Of a stretch of DNA of 64,000 nucleotides, positions 29,708-38,976 are shown piece after piece. The notes beneath the pieces were generated by a model, which was not told the DNA's origin, did no database searches, and saw only the letters and a program-made list of their open reading frames with translations. This DNA comes from Pseudomonas sp. GV085 (GTDB lineage Bacteria > Pseudomonadota > Gammaproteobacteria > Pseudomonadales > Pseudomonadaceae). The position numbers and the translations under genes are program-made. How positions within the stretch are numbered: position 1 is the first letter of the stretch; each line of letters starts with the position of its first letter. The DNA is taken from positions 741,938 to 805,937 of the forward strand of contig NZ_QAOV01000001.1 in the NCBI RefSeq assembly GCF_003050925.1, given 5' to 3'.

Positions 29708-30561
29708 AAGTTCTAGTGTTAGGGGTCACCGGGATGCTGGGTAGCACGGTGTTCAGGCAATTCCATGGAAACCCACGTTTTGAGGTGTGGGGCACTTTAC
29801 GTAACCCGGGTGGCGCAAAATACTTTTCAGACGAAACTCGCGGTTCGTTAATCAGCAATGTTGACGTGCTGGACCAGGACTCGCTGGTTTCGGTGCTGGC
29901 AAAGGTCAAGCCTGATGTCGTCATCAACTGCGTCGGCTTGATCAAGCAACTGGCCGATGCCAAGGATCCCCTTTCAGCGCTTCCCATCAATGCCATGTTG
30001 CCGCATCGCATTGCCAGGTTGTGCGAACTGTCTGGCGCTCGCTTGATTCACATCAGTACCGACTGCGTGTTTTCCGGGCGTAAAGGGCTTTACACTGAAG
30101 AGGATATCTCCGATGCGGAGGATCTCTACGGCAAGTCCAAGTACATTGGCGAGCTTCATGCCCAGCCGAATGCAGTCACCCTCCGGACTTCAATCATCGG
30201 TCACGAACTCGGAAGCCAATACTCGCTGGTGGATTGGCTTCTATCCCAGAACGGGGTCGTCAAGGGCTACGAAAAGGCCATTTTTTCGGGGCTTCCTACC
30301 GTGGAGCTGGCGCGTGTCATTCGAGATTATGTGATCCCGAACCCGGAGCTTAAGGGCCTTTATCATGTATCGGTGGCACCCATTGATAAATTGTCTCTGC
30401 TGAAATTGGTGGCAGAAGTTTATGAGAAGGAAATCGATATCGTCGCTGACAGTGATCTTTCTATCAATCGTTCGCTGGACTCATCAAAATTCCAATCCGC
30501 GACCGGTTATGCTCCACCTTCATGGTTGGAATTGGTCAAATCAATGCGCGCATCGCGTTGA
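29704..30561 (+). CDS. RmlD-type UDP-sugar 4-ketoreductase, QnlB/WbvR-like
   Basis: A 285-residue extended SDR: VLVLGVTGMLGS at the N-terminus, INCVGLIKQ, STDCVFSGRKG, and catalytic Y-G-K-S-K. It is of the dTDP-4-dehydrorhamnose reductase type and lacks the C-terminal cupin domain of WbjC/FnlB/CapF (about 370 residues). Beside FnlA and FnlC homologues this points to UDP-L-RhaNAc/UDP-L-QuiNAc rather than UDP-L-FucNAc; that assignment is inference. It is coupled to wbuB by an ATGA overlap. Confidence 0.78.
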   Translation: MKVLVLGVTGMLGSTVFRQFHGNPRFEVWGTLRNPGGAKYFSDETRGSLISNVDVLDQDSLVSVLAKVKPDVVINCVGLIKQLADAKDPLSALPINAMLPHRIARLCELSGARLIHISTDCVFSGRKGLYTEEDISDAEDLYGKSKYIGELHAQPNAVTLRTSIIGHELGSQYSLVDWLLSQNGVVKGYEKAIFSGLPTVELARVIRDYVIPNPELKGLYHVSVAPIDKLSLLKLVAEVYEKEIDIVADSDLSINRSLDSSKFQSATGYAPPSWLELVKSMRASR

Positions 30562-30594
30562 TCATTAAATACAATCAAGTTTTGGACGGTAGTT

Positions 30595-31605
30595 ATGTTT
30601 GATAATAAAATTTTGATGATCACGGGCGGCACAGGGTCATTTGGTCATACAGTGTTGAAGCGTTTTCTTGATACTGACGTAAAAGAAATTCGCGTATTCA
30701 GCCGCGATGAAAAAAAACAGGAAGATATGCGCATTGCCCTGTCGAACGACAAGGTGAAGTTCTATATCGGTGATGTTCGCGATCGCGATAGCCTTGATCA
30801 GGCGATGGTCGGCGTGGATTACATTTTTCACGCGGCCGCATTGAAGCAGGTGCCTTCCTGTGAGTTCTACCCTATGGAAGCCGTGCGTACTAACATTATC
30901 GGTACCGAAAACGTTCTGAATTCGGCGATTGCTTCGGGTGTTAAGCGCGTTGTCGTGCTAAGTACCGACAAGGCTGTTTATCCAATCAATGCCATGGGTA
31001 TTTCCAAAGCCATGGCTGAAAAACTGATGGTGGCCAGGTCGCGTATGATTCCGGCATCGGGACCTGTGATCTGCGCGACTCGTTACGGCAATGTCATGGC
31101 CTCACGCGGGTCAGTGATCCCGTTGTTTATCAACCAATTGCAAAATGAAGAGCCGCTGACCGTCACCGATCCGAACATGACCCGCTTTCTGATGTCGCTG
31201 GAGGACTCTGTCGACCTGGTGCTGCACGCTTTCGAGCATGCCGAGCAAGGCGATATTTTCGTCCAGAAAGCACCTGCCTCAACAGTCGCGGACCTGGCGC
31301 AAGCGCTCAAGGAGCTGTTCTCTCGTGACAATACTGTCAAGGTCATTGGCACCCGTCATGGCGAAAAACTCTATGAGTCGCTGATTTCCCGTGAAGAAAT
31401 GGCCAAAGCCGAAGACATGGGGCGTTACTATCGAATCCCGGCTGACAATCGCGACCTGAACTACAAGAAGTTCTTTGTTGAGGGTGAGCAGGAGATTTCC
31501 GATCTTGAAGATTACACCTCGCATAATACGGAACGTCTCGATGTTGAAGGCGTGAAGAAAGTTCTTTTGAATCTGGAATACATTCAGGAGAAACTTGATG
31601 CTTAA
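30595..31605 (+). CDS. fnlA: UDP-GlcNAc 4,6-dehydratase/5-epimerase, FnlA/WbjB/CapE family
   Basis: A 336-residue SDR: ITGGTGSFGHTVL, SRDEKKQEDMR, VLSTDKAVYPINAMGISK with the Met/Lys pair that replaces Tyr-x3-Lys in this family, and TRYGNVMASRGSVIPLF. It removes water from UDP-GlcNAc and epimerises C5 (and C3 in related enzymes), producing the 4-keto intermediate for UDP-L-FucNAc or UDP-L-QuiNAc. GACGGTAG precedes the ATG. It overlaps fnlC by 8 nt. Confidence 0.88.
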   Translation: MFDNKILMITGGTGSFGHTVLKRFLDTDVKEIRVFSRDEKKQEDMRIALSNDKVKFYIGDVRDRDSLDQAMVGVDYIFHAAALKQVPSCEFYPMEAVRTNIIGTENVLNSAIASGVKRVVVLSTDKAVYPINAMGISKAMAEKLMVARSRMIPASGPVICATRYGNVMASRGSVIPLFINQLQNEEPLTVTDPNMTRFLMSLEDSVDLVLHAFEHAEQGDIFVQKAPASTVADLAQALKELFSRDNTVKVIGTRHGEKLYESLISREEMAKAEDMGRYYRIPADNRDLNYKKFFVEGEQEISDLEDYTSHNTERLDVEGVKKVLLNLEYIQEKLDA

Positions 31606-32725
31606 GGTCATGACGCTGGTCGGCACGCGACCAGAACTTATCAAGATGAGTCGTGTTATTGCAGAGCTGGATAAGCAAGTCAATCATGTGTTGGTCCACT
31701 CCGGCCAAAACTATGACTTCGAATTGAATCAGGTATTTTTCGATGATCTTGAAATTCGAAAGCCTGATTACTTTCTGGGCGCCGCCGGTGATACGGCTGC
31801 CAAGACCATCGCCGAGGTGATTTCGAAGGCGGATGAAGTATTTGAAGTTGAAAAGCCGGACGCGCTTCTGCTCTATGGCGATACCAATACCTGTCTAGCA
31901 GTCATTGCCGCCAAGCGCCGCAAGATACCGGTATTCCATATGGAAGCCGGCAATCGCTGTTTTGATCAGCGAGTTCCCGAGGAACTGAATCGCAAGGTGC
32001 TCGATCACCTGAGCGATATCAATATGGTTCTGACCGAGCATGCTCGGCGTTATCTGATCGCTGAAGGGATTCGTCCTGAAACCATCATCAAGACCGGTTC
32101 GCATATGGAGGAAGTGCTCGACTACTACATGCCGAAAATTCTCACCTCCGATGTGCTGGTTCGAGAAGGGCTGGAGCAGGATAAATTCTTCATCATCAGC
32201 GCTCACCGAGAGGAAAACGTCGATACGCCGGAAAACCTCCGGGATTTGCTCAAGACGCTGCGAGCCTTGGCTGACGAGTATAAGTTTCCGATCATCGTCT
32301 CCACTCACCCCCGCACCCGCAAGCGTCTGGAGGCGATAGGCGAATCGCTGGATCACCCGTTGATCCGCTTTTCCAAGCCGTTCGGTCTGCTTGACTACAT
32401 CAAGCTACAGATGTCGGCATTTTGCGTCCTGTCCGATAGTGGCACCATCACAGAAGAAGCCTCTCTGCTGAACTTGCCTGCCATTACCATCCGTAATGCA
32501 CATGAGCGTCCGGAGGGGATGGACGAAGGGACACTCATTATGAGTGGCCTGAAAGTGGATGGCGTTCTTAATGCCGTACGTGTGGTGACCAGTCAGCATG
32601 ATCGTGATCAGCGTGTCATCCCTGTGGTCAGGGATTACCAGGCGGGTCCAGTGTCCAAGCAGGTGGTTCGGGTCGTATTGAGTTATACCGACTACATCAA
32701 CCGTACGGTCTGGTCGAAACCCTGA
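31598..32725 (+). CDS. fnlC: UDP-N-acetyl-sugar 2-epimerase, FnlC/WbjD/WecB family
   Basis: A 375-residue non-hydrolysing 2-epimerase: VMTLVGTRPELIKMSRV, HSGQNYDFELNQVFF, FHMEAGNRCFDQRVPEE, and DSGTITEEA. It catalyses the final C2 inversion that gives UDP-L-FucNAc or UDP-L-QuiNAc. ATG 31598 with CAGGAG 7 bp upstream is better than the TTG at 31595. Fragments of a second fnlC survive at 41932-42072. Confidence 0.88.
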   Translation: MLKVMTLVGTRPELIKMSRVIAELDKQVNHVLVHSGQNYDFELNQVFFDDLEIRKPDYFLGAAGDTAAKTIAEVISKADEVFEVEKPDALLLYGDTNTCLAVIAAKRRKIPVFHMEAGNRCFDQRVPEELNRKVLDHLSDINMVLTEHARRYLIAEGIRPETIIKTGSHMEEVLDYYMPKILTSDVLVREGLEQDKFFIISAHREENVDTPENLRDLLKTLRALADEYKFPIIVSTHPRTRKRLEAIGESLDHPLIRFSKPFGLLDYIKLQMSAFCVLSDSGTITEEASLLNLPAITIRNAHERPEGMDEGTLIMSGLKVDGVLNAVRVVTSQHDRDQRVIPVVRDYQAGPVSKQVVRVVLSYTDYINRTVWSKP

Positions 32726-32744
32726 GCGGCGTCGAGGTTTGAAA

Positions 32745-33707
32745 ATGCGTGTTTTGTTGACAGGTGCCACCGGTTTCGTAGGTCGTGCAGTCCTGGGCCG
32801 ATTAGCGGCTTCTGAAGATCTGGAGCCGGTGGCCGCCATTCGCGGGCATGCCCTGCCTGACTGTCCGGCGCGCGTTACAACTATTCAAACCGTCGGGCTC
32901 GAAAGTGATGCCGATTGGTCCCAAGCGCTGGATCGGGTGGAGGTCGTCATTCACAGCGCGGCGCGTGTCCATGTGATGAATGACACCGAGTCCGATCCGC
33001 TTGTGGCGTTTCGCAAAGTAAATGTCGAAGGCACACTCAATCTTGCCCGGCAGGCAGCTGACCAGGGGGTTCGACGTTTTGTGTTCATCAGCTCGATCAA
33101 GGTGAATGGTGAGGGTACGCCCCTCAATGAACCCTATCTTGCAGATGCTCCACCCGCACCAGCGGACCCCTATGGCGTTTCAAAAATGGAGGCCGAGCAA
33201 GGGTTGTTCGAAATCGCGAACGATTCAGGGATGGAGGTCGTTATTATTCGTCCCGTGCTCGTTTACGGCGCGGGTGTAAGGGCTAATTTCCTGAACATGA
33301 TGCGCTGGCTGGACAAAGGGGTGCCGCTGCCATTCGGGGCTATCCATAATCGACGCAGTCTGGTCGCGCTCGACAATCTTGTTGATTTAATAGCGACCTG
33401 TATTCGCCACCCGGCTGCAGCTAATCAGATTTTCCTTGTTAGTGATGGGGAAGATCTGTCCACTACGCAGCTGTTGAGGCGCATGGGGCAAGCGCTGGGC
33501 AAGCCTGCACGGTTGTTGCCTGTTCCGAGTGTGCTGCTTGAGCGTGGGGCGCAGCTTTTAGGCAAGCAGGCTTTATCGCAACGGCTTTGCGGGTCGTTGC
33601 AGGTCGATATAAGCAAAACTCGAAAACTGCTGGGCTGGTCTCCTCCCGTCAGCGTCGATGAAGCTCTGGTGTCGGCTGCGAACTACTACAAGGATAGGCA
33701 GCGATAA
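32745..33707 (+). CDS. wbpV: WbpV-like UDP-4-keto-sugar reductase (NAD-dependent epimerase family)
   Basis: A 320-residue extended SDR: LLTGATGFVGRAVLGRL, HSAARVHVMND, FISSIKVNGEG, and Y-G-V-S-K. Its place directly before wbpL and wbpM is the wbpV-wbpL-wbpM order of P. aeruginosa O6, where WbpM and WbpV make UDP-D-QuiNAc; the related WbpK makes UDP-D-FucNAc. The sequence alone does not decide between them. GAGG lies 7 bp before ATG 32745. Confidence 0.78.
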   Translation: MRVLLTGATGFVGRAVLGRLAASEDLEPVAAIRGHALPDCPARVTTIQTVGLESDADWSQALDRVEVVIHSAARVHVMNDTESDPLVAFRKVNVEGTLNLARQAADQGVRRFVFISSIKVNGEGTPLNEPYLADAPPAPADPYGVSKMEAEQGLFEIANDSGMEVVIIRPVLVYGAGVRANFLNMMRWLDKGVPLPFGAIHNRRSLVALDNLVDLIATCIRHPAAANQIFLVSDGEDLSTTQLLRRMGQALGKPARLLPVPSVLLERGAQLLGKQALSQRLCGSLQVDISKTRKLLGWSPPVSVDEALVSAANYYKDRQR

Positions 33708-33771
33708 GCTGGCTAACGGCAGTGCTGGTTCAATTGCAAAATTGATTTTGGCTGTTTCAGGAAGTTGATCT

Positions 33772-34797
33772 TTGAACACAATTTGGTTGTTGACTGCTGT
33801 GGTTGGTGTTTCATTTTTGGCCACGGGTGCATTGCGCAAATATGCCTTGGCACGCAGTTTGATAGATATTCCGAATTCACGAAGTTCACATTCGGTCCCG
33901 ACACCGCGTGGTGGAGGTGTGGCCATCGTCCTGAGTTTTCTGATTGCGTTACCGGCGCTTGTCTGGGTAGATGACATGGCTTGGCCCATGGCGTTGGCTC
34001 TACTTGGAGCCGGTGGATGGATTGCAGTCATAGGGTTTCTTGACGACCACGGACACATTGCTGCCCGGTGGCGCCTGCTGGCGCATTTCGCTGGTGCCAT
34101 CTGGGCATTGTTCTGGATTGGCGGCATGGCCCCGATCAATGTGTTCGGTTACGAAATAAGCCTGGGATGGTTTGGTTATGTCATCGGGGCGTTGTTTCTG
34201 GTCTGGATGCTCAACCTCTATAACTTTATGGATGGTATTGATGGTCTGGCGAGTGTCGAAGCGATTTGCGCCTGTGTCGGCGCTTGTCTGGTGTATTGGA
34301 TTGGTGGCCATCCGAGTCTCTCCATTCCCCCGTTTGTGCTGACAATGGCCGTACTCGGTTTCCTTGTCTGGAATTTCCCGCCTGCGCGTATTTTCATGGG
34401 CGATGCCGGGAGTGGTTTTCTAGGCATGGTACTGGCGGTGTTGGCCCTGCATGCCGCATGGACTGCCCCGGTGTTTCTGTGGGCATGGCTTATCCTGTTG
34501 GGAGTCTTCATTGTTGACGCTACCTTTACCTTGCTGCGCCGCCTGTTGCGTGGTGACAAGGTCTATGAGGCTCATCGCAGCCATGGATACCAGTACGCTT
34601 CACGGAAATTCGGCAGCCATCGTGTGGTCACGGTTGCAATAGCCGCTATCAATTTGTTGTGGTTATTGCCGGTCGCTATATTGGTCGTCATGCGGTACCT
34701 GGATGGTTCGACGGGATTGATTCTGGCCTATGTGCCGTTGGTGGCACTGGCTTTCAAATTCCACGCTGGCGAGTTGGAAGTCGCGAGTAATGCGTGA
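33772..34797 (+). CDS. wbpL: WbpL-like initiating glycosyl-1-phosphate transferase
   Basis: A 341-residue polytopic membrane protein of the MraY/WecA/WbpL family. The substrate and metal motifs are present: SSHSVPTPRGGG (N-terminal), GFLDDH, NLYNFMDGIDGLAS, and IFMGDAGSGF. It starts O-antigen (and in P. aeruginosa also common antigen) synthesis by loading FucNAc-1-P/QuiNAc-1-P or GlcNAc-1-P on undecaprenyl phosphate. The start is TTG at 33772 with CAGGAAG 7 bp upstream. It is the only intact initiating transferase in the window; the C-terminus of a second one survives at 42069-42170. Confidence 0.88.
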   Translation: MNTIWLLTAVVGVSFLATGALRKYALARSLIDIPNSRSSHSVPTPRGGGVAIVLSFLIALPALVWVDDMAWPMALALLGAGGWIAVIGFLDDHGHIAARWRLLAHFAGAIWALFWIGGMAPINVFGYEISLGWFGYVIGALFLVWMLNLYNFMDGIDGLASVEAICACVGACLVYWIGGHPSLSIPPFVLTMAVLGFLVWNFPPARIFMGDAGSGFLGMVLAVLALHAAWTAPVFLWAWLILLGVFIVDATFTLLRRLLRGDKVYEAHRSHGYQYASRKFGSHRVVTVAIAAINLLWLLPVAILVVMRYLDGSTGLILAYVPLVALAFKFHAGELEVASNA

Positions 34798-34898
34798 TGG
34801 TTGCTCTGGCTATCACGCAATGCCTGGTCCACAAGCGATACCAAAAGCTGTAGTTGTTGTATCAATGCTAGGGGCTTCGAGAGGTGTTTAGAGGGGTT

Positions 34899-36893
34899 AT
34901 GGATAAGATTCGGGCAAATTTATTAAGTCTGCCAAGACGACATAAGCGCATTTTGCAGGTATTGACTGATATTTTTTTGGTCTGGTTTGCCTTGTGGATG
35001 GCGTTTGTTGTGCGTCTGGGGCTGGACGAGATGATCAATCCCCTCACTCAGCATGTTTGGCTTTTTGTCAGCGCGCCTGTCGTGGCAATTCCTTTATTCA
35101 TCCGCTTTGGCATGTACCGCGCGGTGATGCGGTATTTCGGCAATGATGCACTTATTGCCATTATCAAGGCTGTCACATTATCGTCCCTGATCCTCGGCGT
35201 CTTGGTGTACTGGTACAGCAATCATCAGAACGTCGTTCCCCGCTCGATCATATTCAACTACTGGTGGTTGAGTCTGATCATGATCGGGGGATTACGCTTG
35301 GCCATGCGCCAGTATTTTATGGGTGATTGGTTCAGCGCAGCTCAGCATGTCCCGTTCACGAACAGGGATGACGGATTGCCAAAAGTTGCGATTTACGGTG
35401 CCGGGGCCGCAGGCAATCAACTCGTTACCGCCTTGCGAATGGGGAGGGTCATGCGACCTGTTGCCTTTATCGATGATGATAGCGGTATTGCCGACAGGGT
35501 TATTTCAGGGCTGCAAGTCTATAAGCCTAAACATATCCAGCAAATGATCGACAATACGGGCGCTCAGGAAATTCTCCTTGCCATCCCGTCGTCCAATCGT
35601 GGTCGCCGCCGCGAGATTCTTGGTTTTCTCGAAGGTTTCCCTCTGCATGTTCGGAGTATTCCGGGGTTCATGGATCTGGCCAGTGGCAGGGTCAAGGTGG
35701 ACGACATCCAGGAGGTAGACATTGCTGACCTGCTCGGCCGTGACGCTGTTCCGGCCCAGGGGGAGTTACTTGAGCACTGCATCAAGGGGCAGTGCGTTCT
35801 GGTCACGGGTGCCGGAGGCTCCATCGGCTCCGAACTCTGCCGTCAGATTCTGGAGCTCGGGCCCACGACACTTTTATTGTTTGAACATAGCGAATTCAAT
35901 CTCTACAGCATATTGTCCGAGCTGGAACAGAGAGTTGCACGAGAGTCATTATCGATCCGTCTTTTGCCAATCCTGGGGTCCGTGCGCAACCAGGAAAAAC
36001 TTCTCGATGTGATGAAATCCTGGCGCGTGGATACGGTGTATCACGCCGCAGCCTACAAGCACGTGCCAATGGTCGAGCATAATATTGCCGAAGGTCTGCT
36101 CAACAATGTGATTGGCACGCTCAATACAGCCCAGGCCGCACTTCAGGCAGGTGTCTCCAACTTTGTATTGATTTCGACCGACAAGGCCGTGAGGCCTACC
36201 AATGTAATGGGCAGTACCAAGCGTCTTTCCGAGATGACGCTGCAGGCGCTCAGTCGAGAGTTGGCGCCGGTATTGTTTGGTGACACGACCAACGTTTCTC
36301 GGGTGAACAAGACGCGCTTCACGATGGTTCGGTTTGGAAATGTTCTGGGATCGTCCGGTTCGGTTATTCCGTTATTTCACAAACAGATCAAGTCGGGGGG
36401 GCCGCTGACGGTCACCCACCCAAAGATCACTCGATACTTCATGACCATTCCCGAAGCCGCACAACTGGTTATTCAAGCGGGTTCCATGGGGCAGGGTGGT
36501 GATGTCTTCGTTTTGGATATGGGGGAGCCTGTCAGGATTGTCGAGCTCGCCGAGAAGATGATCCATTTATCCGGTTTGAGTGTCCGTTCGGAAAAAAACC
36601 CGCATGGCGACATCTCAATCGAGTTCACGGGGCTGCGTCCGGGTGAAAAGCTTTATGAGGAATTGTTGATCGGTGACAACGTGGCTGCCACTCAGCACCC
36701 GATGATCATGACTGCCAACGAGGATTACCTGTCCTGGGATGTGCTGAAGGTCAAGCTGAGCGAATTGCTCCGCGCTGTTGATCAAGACGATTATGCACGT
36801 GTTCGCCAGTTGTTGCGCGACACGGTTAGCGGCTACTCCCCGGATGGTGAAATCGTCGACTGGATCTACCAGCAGCGGCGCCTCGAGCCCTGA
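34899..36893 (+). CDS. wbpM: WbpM, UDP-GlcNAc 4,6-dehydratase (module 1)
   Basis: A 664-residue membrane-anchored nucleotide-sugar dehydratase. About four N-terminal transmembrane helices and a Rossmann-like segment (VAIYGAGAAGNQLV) precede the SDR domain, with GAGGSIGS from residue 304. The catalytic Tyr is replaced by Met437 with Lys441 (NVMGSTK), as known for WbpM. It produces UDP-4-keto-6-deoxy-GlcNAc for QuiNAc and FucNAc. ATG 34899 matches the start of copy 2 better than the GTG at 34884. It closes module 1. Confidence 0.95.
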   Translation: MDKIRANLLSLPRRHKRILQVLTDIFLVWFALWMAFVVRLGLDEMINPLTQHVWLFVSAPVVAIPLFIRFGMYRAVMRYFGNDALIAIIKAVTLSSLILGVLVYWYSNHQNVVPRSIIFNYWWLSLIMIGGLRLAMRQYFMGDWFSAAQHVPFTNRDDGLPKVAIYGAGAAGNQLVTALRMGRVMRPVAFIDDDSGIADRVISGLQVYKPKHIQQMIDNTGAQEILLAIPSSNRGRRREILGFLEGFPLHVRSIPGFMDLASGRVKVDDIQEVDIADLLGRDAVPAQGELLEHCIKGQCVLVTGAGGSIGSELCRQILELGPTTLLLFEHSEFNLYSILSELEQRVARESLSIRLLPILGSVRNQEKLLDVMKSWRVDTVYHAAAYKHVPMVEHNIAEGLLNNVIGTLNTAQAALQAGVSNFVLISTDKAVRPTNVMGSTKRLSEMTLQALSRELAPVLFGDTTNVSRVNKTRFTMVRFGNVLGSSGSVIPLFHKQIKSGGPLTVTHPKITRYFMTIPEAAQLVIQAGSMGQGGDVFVLDMGEPVRIVELAEKMIHLSGLSVRSEKNPHGDISIEFTGLRPGEKLYEELLIGDNVAATQHPMIMTANEDYLSWDVLKVKLSELLRAVDQDDYARVRQLLRDTVSGYSPDGEIVDWIYQQRRLEP

Positions 36894-37005
36894 TTGTTTA
36901 ATATTTTGCAATGTACATATTTTTGACAGTGCCATTACATAGCCTAAGTTTGAGGAGCAGCTTCGGAAAAGCTGCTTTCTCAAACGCCGTCATGGAGCTT
37001 CAATC

Positions 37006-37341
37006 ATGCGTACAGGCTACTTTTACTCTCTGGTCTTTGCCCTTCTCACCAGTGTTCCCGCCGTTACTTTCGCTGCTCCAGCGAGCAGTCCCGAGATGCT
37101 CAAAGCACCTCGGGTACTGGATGTGGCCGCCAAGGAGCAAGTGGGCAAAATCGATCTTAATAGTGCCGATTCAGCAACGCTGCAGCGTGAACTGTCGGGT
37201 ATAGGCGAGGCCAAAGCCAAAGCGATTGTTGCATATCGTGAAAGTAATGGACCATTTGCGTCGGTAGATGAATTGCTGGAAGTGAAGGGGATCGGTAAAG
37301 CGCTTCTGGACAGGAATCGCGAGAGGATCGAATTGAACTAA
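37006..37341 (+). CDS. comEA: ComEA-like helix-hairpin-helix protein, exported
   Basis: A 111-residue protein: an N-terminal signal peptide (to about residue 24, ending FAAP), then the ComEA pattern KIDLNSADSATLQREL, IGEAKAKAIVAYRE, and VKGIGKALLDRN. ComEA-type proteins bind DNA in the periplasm; in Pseudomonas this short form marks the end of the O-antigen locus after wbpM. GGAG lies 6 bp before the ATG. A frameshifted relative with homologous upstream DNA is at 50905. Confidence 0.85.
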   Translation: MRTGYFYSLVFALLTSVPAVTFAAPASSPEMLKAPRVLDVAAKEQVGKIDLNSADSATLQRELSGIGEAKAKAIVAYRESNGPFASVDELLEVKGIGKALLDRNRERIELN

Positions 37342-37414
37342 GTGTGTGATTGAACGAAAAAGGCCGATCATTGCAGGCTGTGTGAAAACCTGGCAATCTG
37401 CTGGCTAGTTAAAG

Positions 37415-37450
37415 AAAATGCCCGAATCGCAAGATGAGGGCATTTTTCTT
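37415..37450 (+). terminator. Rho-independent terminator after comEA
   Basis: AAAATGCCC pairs with GGGCATTTTT across a loop of about 14 nt; it ends in TTTTTCTT. Confidence 0.7.
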
Positions 37451-37547
37451 ATGCGCTATATCCAAGGTGCGTATTTCGGTACGCGTCCGGGCATCCCGTC
37501 TTGCGCAACTAAACCGGTTGCCGCTGCCCATACCCTTCTCCAGGCAT

Positions 37548-37572
37548 AAAAAAACCCGCCGTAGCGGGTTAT
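37548..37572 (-). terminator. terminator of the minus-strand Wzy-like gene
   Basis: On the minus strand AACCCGC-TACG-GCGGGTT is followed by a run of seven T. Confidence 0.85.
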
Positions 37573-37605
37573 GTTGAGATTGAAGTTGTTATGAAGTCAT
37601 AACGT

Positions 37606-38976
37606 TTAAGTAACGCTGATTCGTTTCTTCACGTTAACTCCAGCTAATACCGGGCAACAAATGAACAGCGTGAACGCGTAAGGCATCCAGACAATTGGCC
37701 GCTGATATATACTAAACAGGAACAGCGCGAAAAACAGTAATGCCCATTTCGGAAAATCAGCTCTACGCAGAAGTGCGATAGCAAGCAAAATCATAGAGCC
37801 GGCAAAAAGGATCATTCCGATGATCCCAAAGTCCGTGAATATTCTCGTTACTACTTGAGAGACTCCACCAAACGTTACGCTAGCGTCAGAGCTTACCCCG
37901 AACATAAGAGTCTTAAAACCTGAAGACCAATAGTCATTGATCAGCTTTTGCATTTCAGGAAGCGATCTATTGTTTATATATTGAGTCTGACGCAAGGTTG
38001 AGGCCGGTAATACAGTGGTATTTTTCACTACCGAAGCGTCCGATGCCTGCGTCTCTGGAAGGCCAGCAACTAGCTCCGGAGGAGAAGACAATGGTCTTGT
38101 CAAGCTAGGCGCCGATGCCGATGTAGTGACTTCAACTCCAGGGCCTTTCGCATTCGTTTCTGTGTGAAAAGAATCTGGCTTGATGACTCCTGCGGCAAGC
38201 AGCCCCACAACTACGCTCAGAGCGAGAGGCGCCAAGGTTCTGGCGGATCGGGTCAGCACCAGCCGAGCAGCAAAACCAGCGACTGTCAGCACTGCAAACG
38301 CCAAAGAAAACGAGAGCAACCCGCCTACGAAAAGTAGGATGGTGGCTGTGGACCTGATCCGGAACCTATGGGCAGCGAGCAGAAATGCTGAAACGGTACC
38401 CACCATCCCCGGTTCATCATAAACCGCACACAAACGGAAGAGCGCTCCGCCCCATGGTAGAGACATCACGTTATTCCCAAGCAATAGCACACCGGGCACA
38501 TTGAGATAATAGCCCCCCGCTGTGGCCATTACAGGGTTTAGAAGCGGCTTGTGATCGAAGCTGATTTGAAGCCCGAGAATGGAGCCAATCGATACCAAAA
38601 TACCTGGCAGCAAGCTCAACCCGAAGATAATCGAAAATGCTTTTATAAGCTCGGCTCTCCGACTGTCTTCGAATACGAAGAGCGCTAGCATAGTCGGCAG
38701 AACGAAATACCAACGTGTAAAGCTTCCGTCCGTTTTGGGGAGCAAGCTTATGTAGACTATAAAAATTGCCATCATGGCAAAGCCGATCATTTCACTTTTA
38801 CGTGGCCGATCACCAGCGATAAACGCGAGCACCGCAATGACGCCAGCCGTTAGTCCGGCAAGTACAATATGCCTACTGGAGCCCCATAAAAAGTACGGAT
38901 TCAAAGATATCCATGAACACAGCGCTAAAGCAGGGGCAAGCAAGAGATGGCCCCGATTGATGAATGATGAATACAT
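37606..38976 (-). CDS. polytopic O-antigen polymerase/ligase-like membrane protein
   Basis: A 456-residue protein with about ten hydrophobic helices and one large hydrophilic loop (roughly residues 265-385, rich in Ser, Thr, Pro and Ala, then YINNRSLPEMQKL). That topology is the Wzy/WaaL pattern. The start ATG 38976 (MYSSFINRG) has AAGGAA upstream, better than 39054. It is GC-rich like the core genome, unlike the wzy of module 2. It could be the Wzy of module 1, a ligase, or an exopolysaccharide polymerase; sequence alone cannot decide. Confidence 0.65.
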   Translation of the reverse strand: MYSSFINRGHLLLAPALALCSWISLNPYFLWGSSRHIVLAGLTAGVIAVLAFIAGDRPRKSEMIGFAMMAIFIVYISLLPKTDGSFTRWYFVLPTMLALFVFEDSRRAELIKAFSIIFGLSLLPGILVSIGSILGLQISFDHKPLLNPVMATAGGYYLNVPGVLLLGNNVMSLPWGGALFRLCAVYDEPGMVGTVSAFLLAAHRFRIRSTATILLFVGGLLSFSLAFAVLTVAGFAARLVLTRSARTLAPLALSVVVGLLAAGVIKPDSFHTETNAKGPGVEVTTSASAPSLTRPLSSPPELVAGLPETQASDASVVKNTTVLPASTLRQTQYINNRSLPEMQKLINDYWSSGFKTLMFGVSSDASVTFGGVSQVVTRIFTDFGIIGMILFAGSMILLAIALLRRADFPKWALLFFALFLFSIYQRPIVWMPYAFTLFICCPVLAGVNVKKRISVT

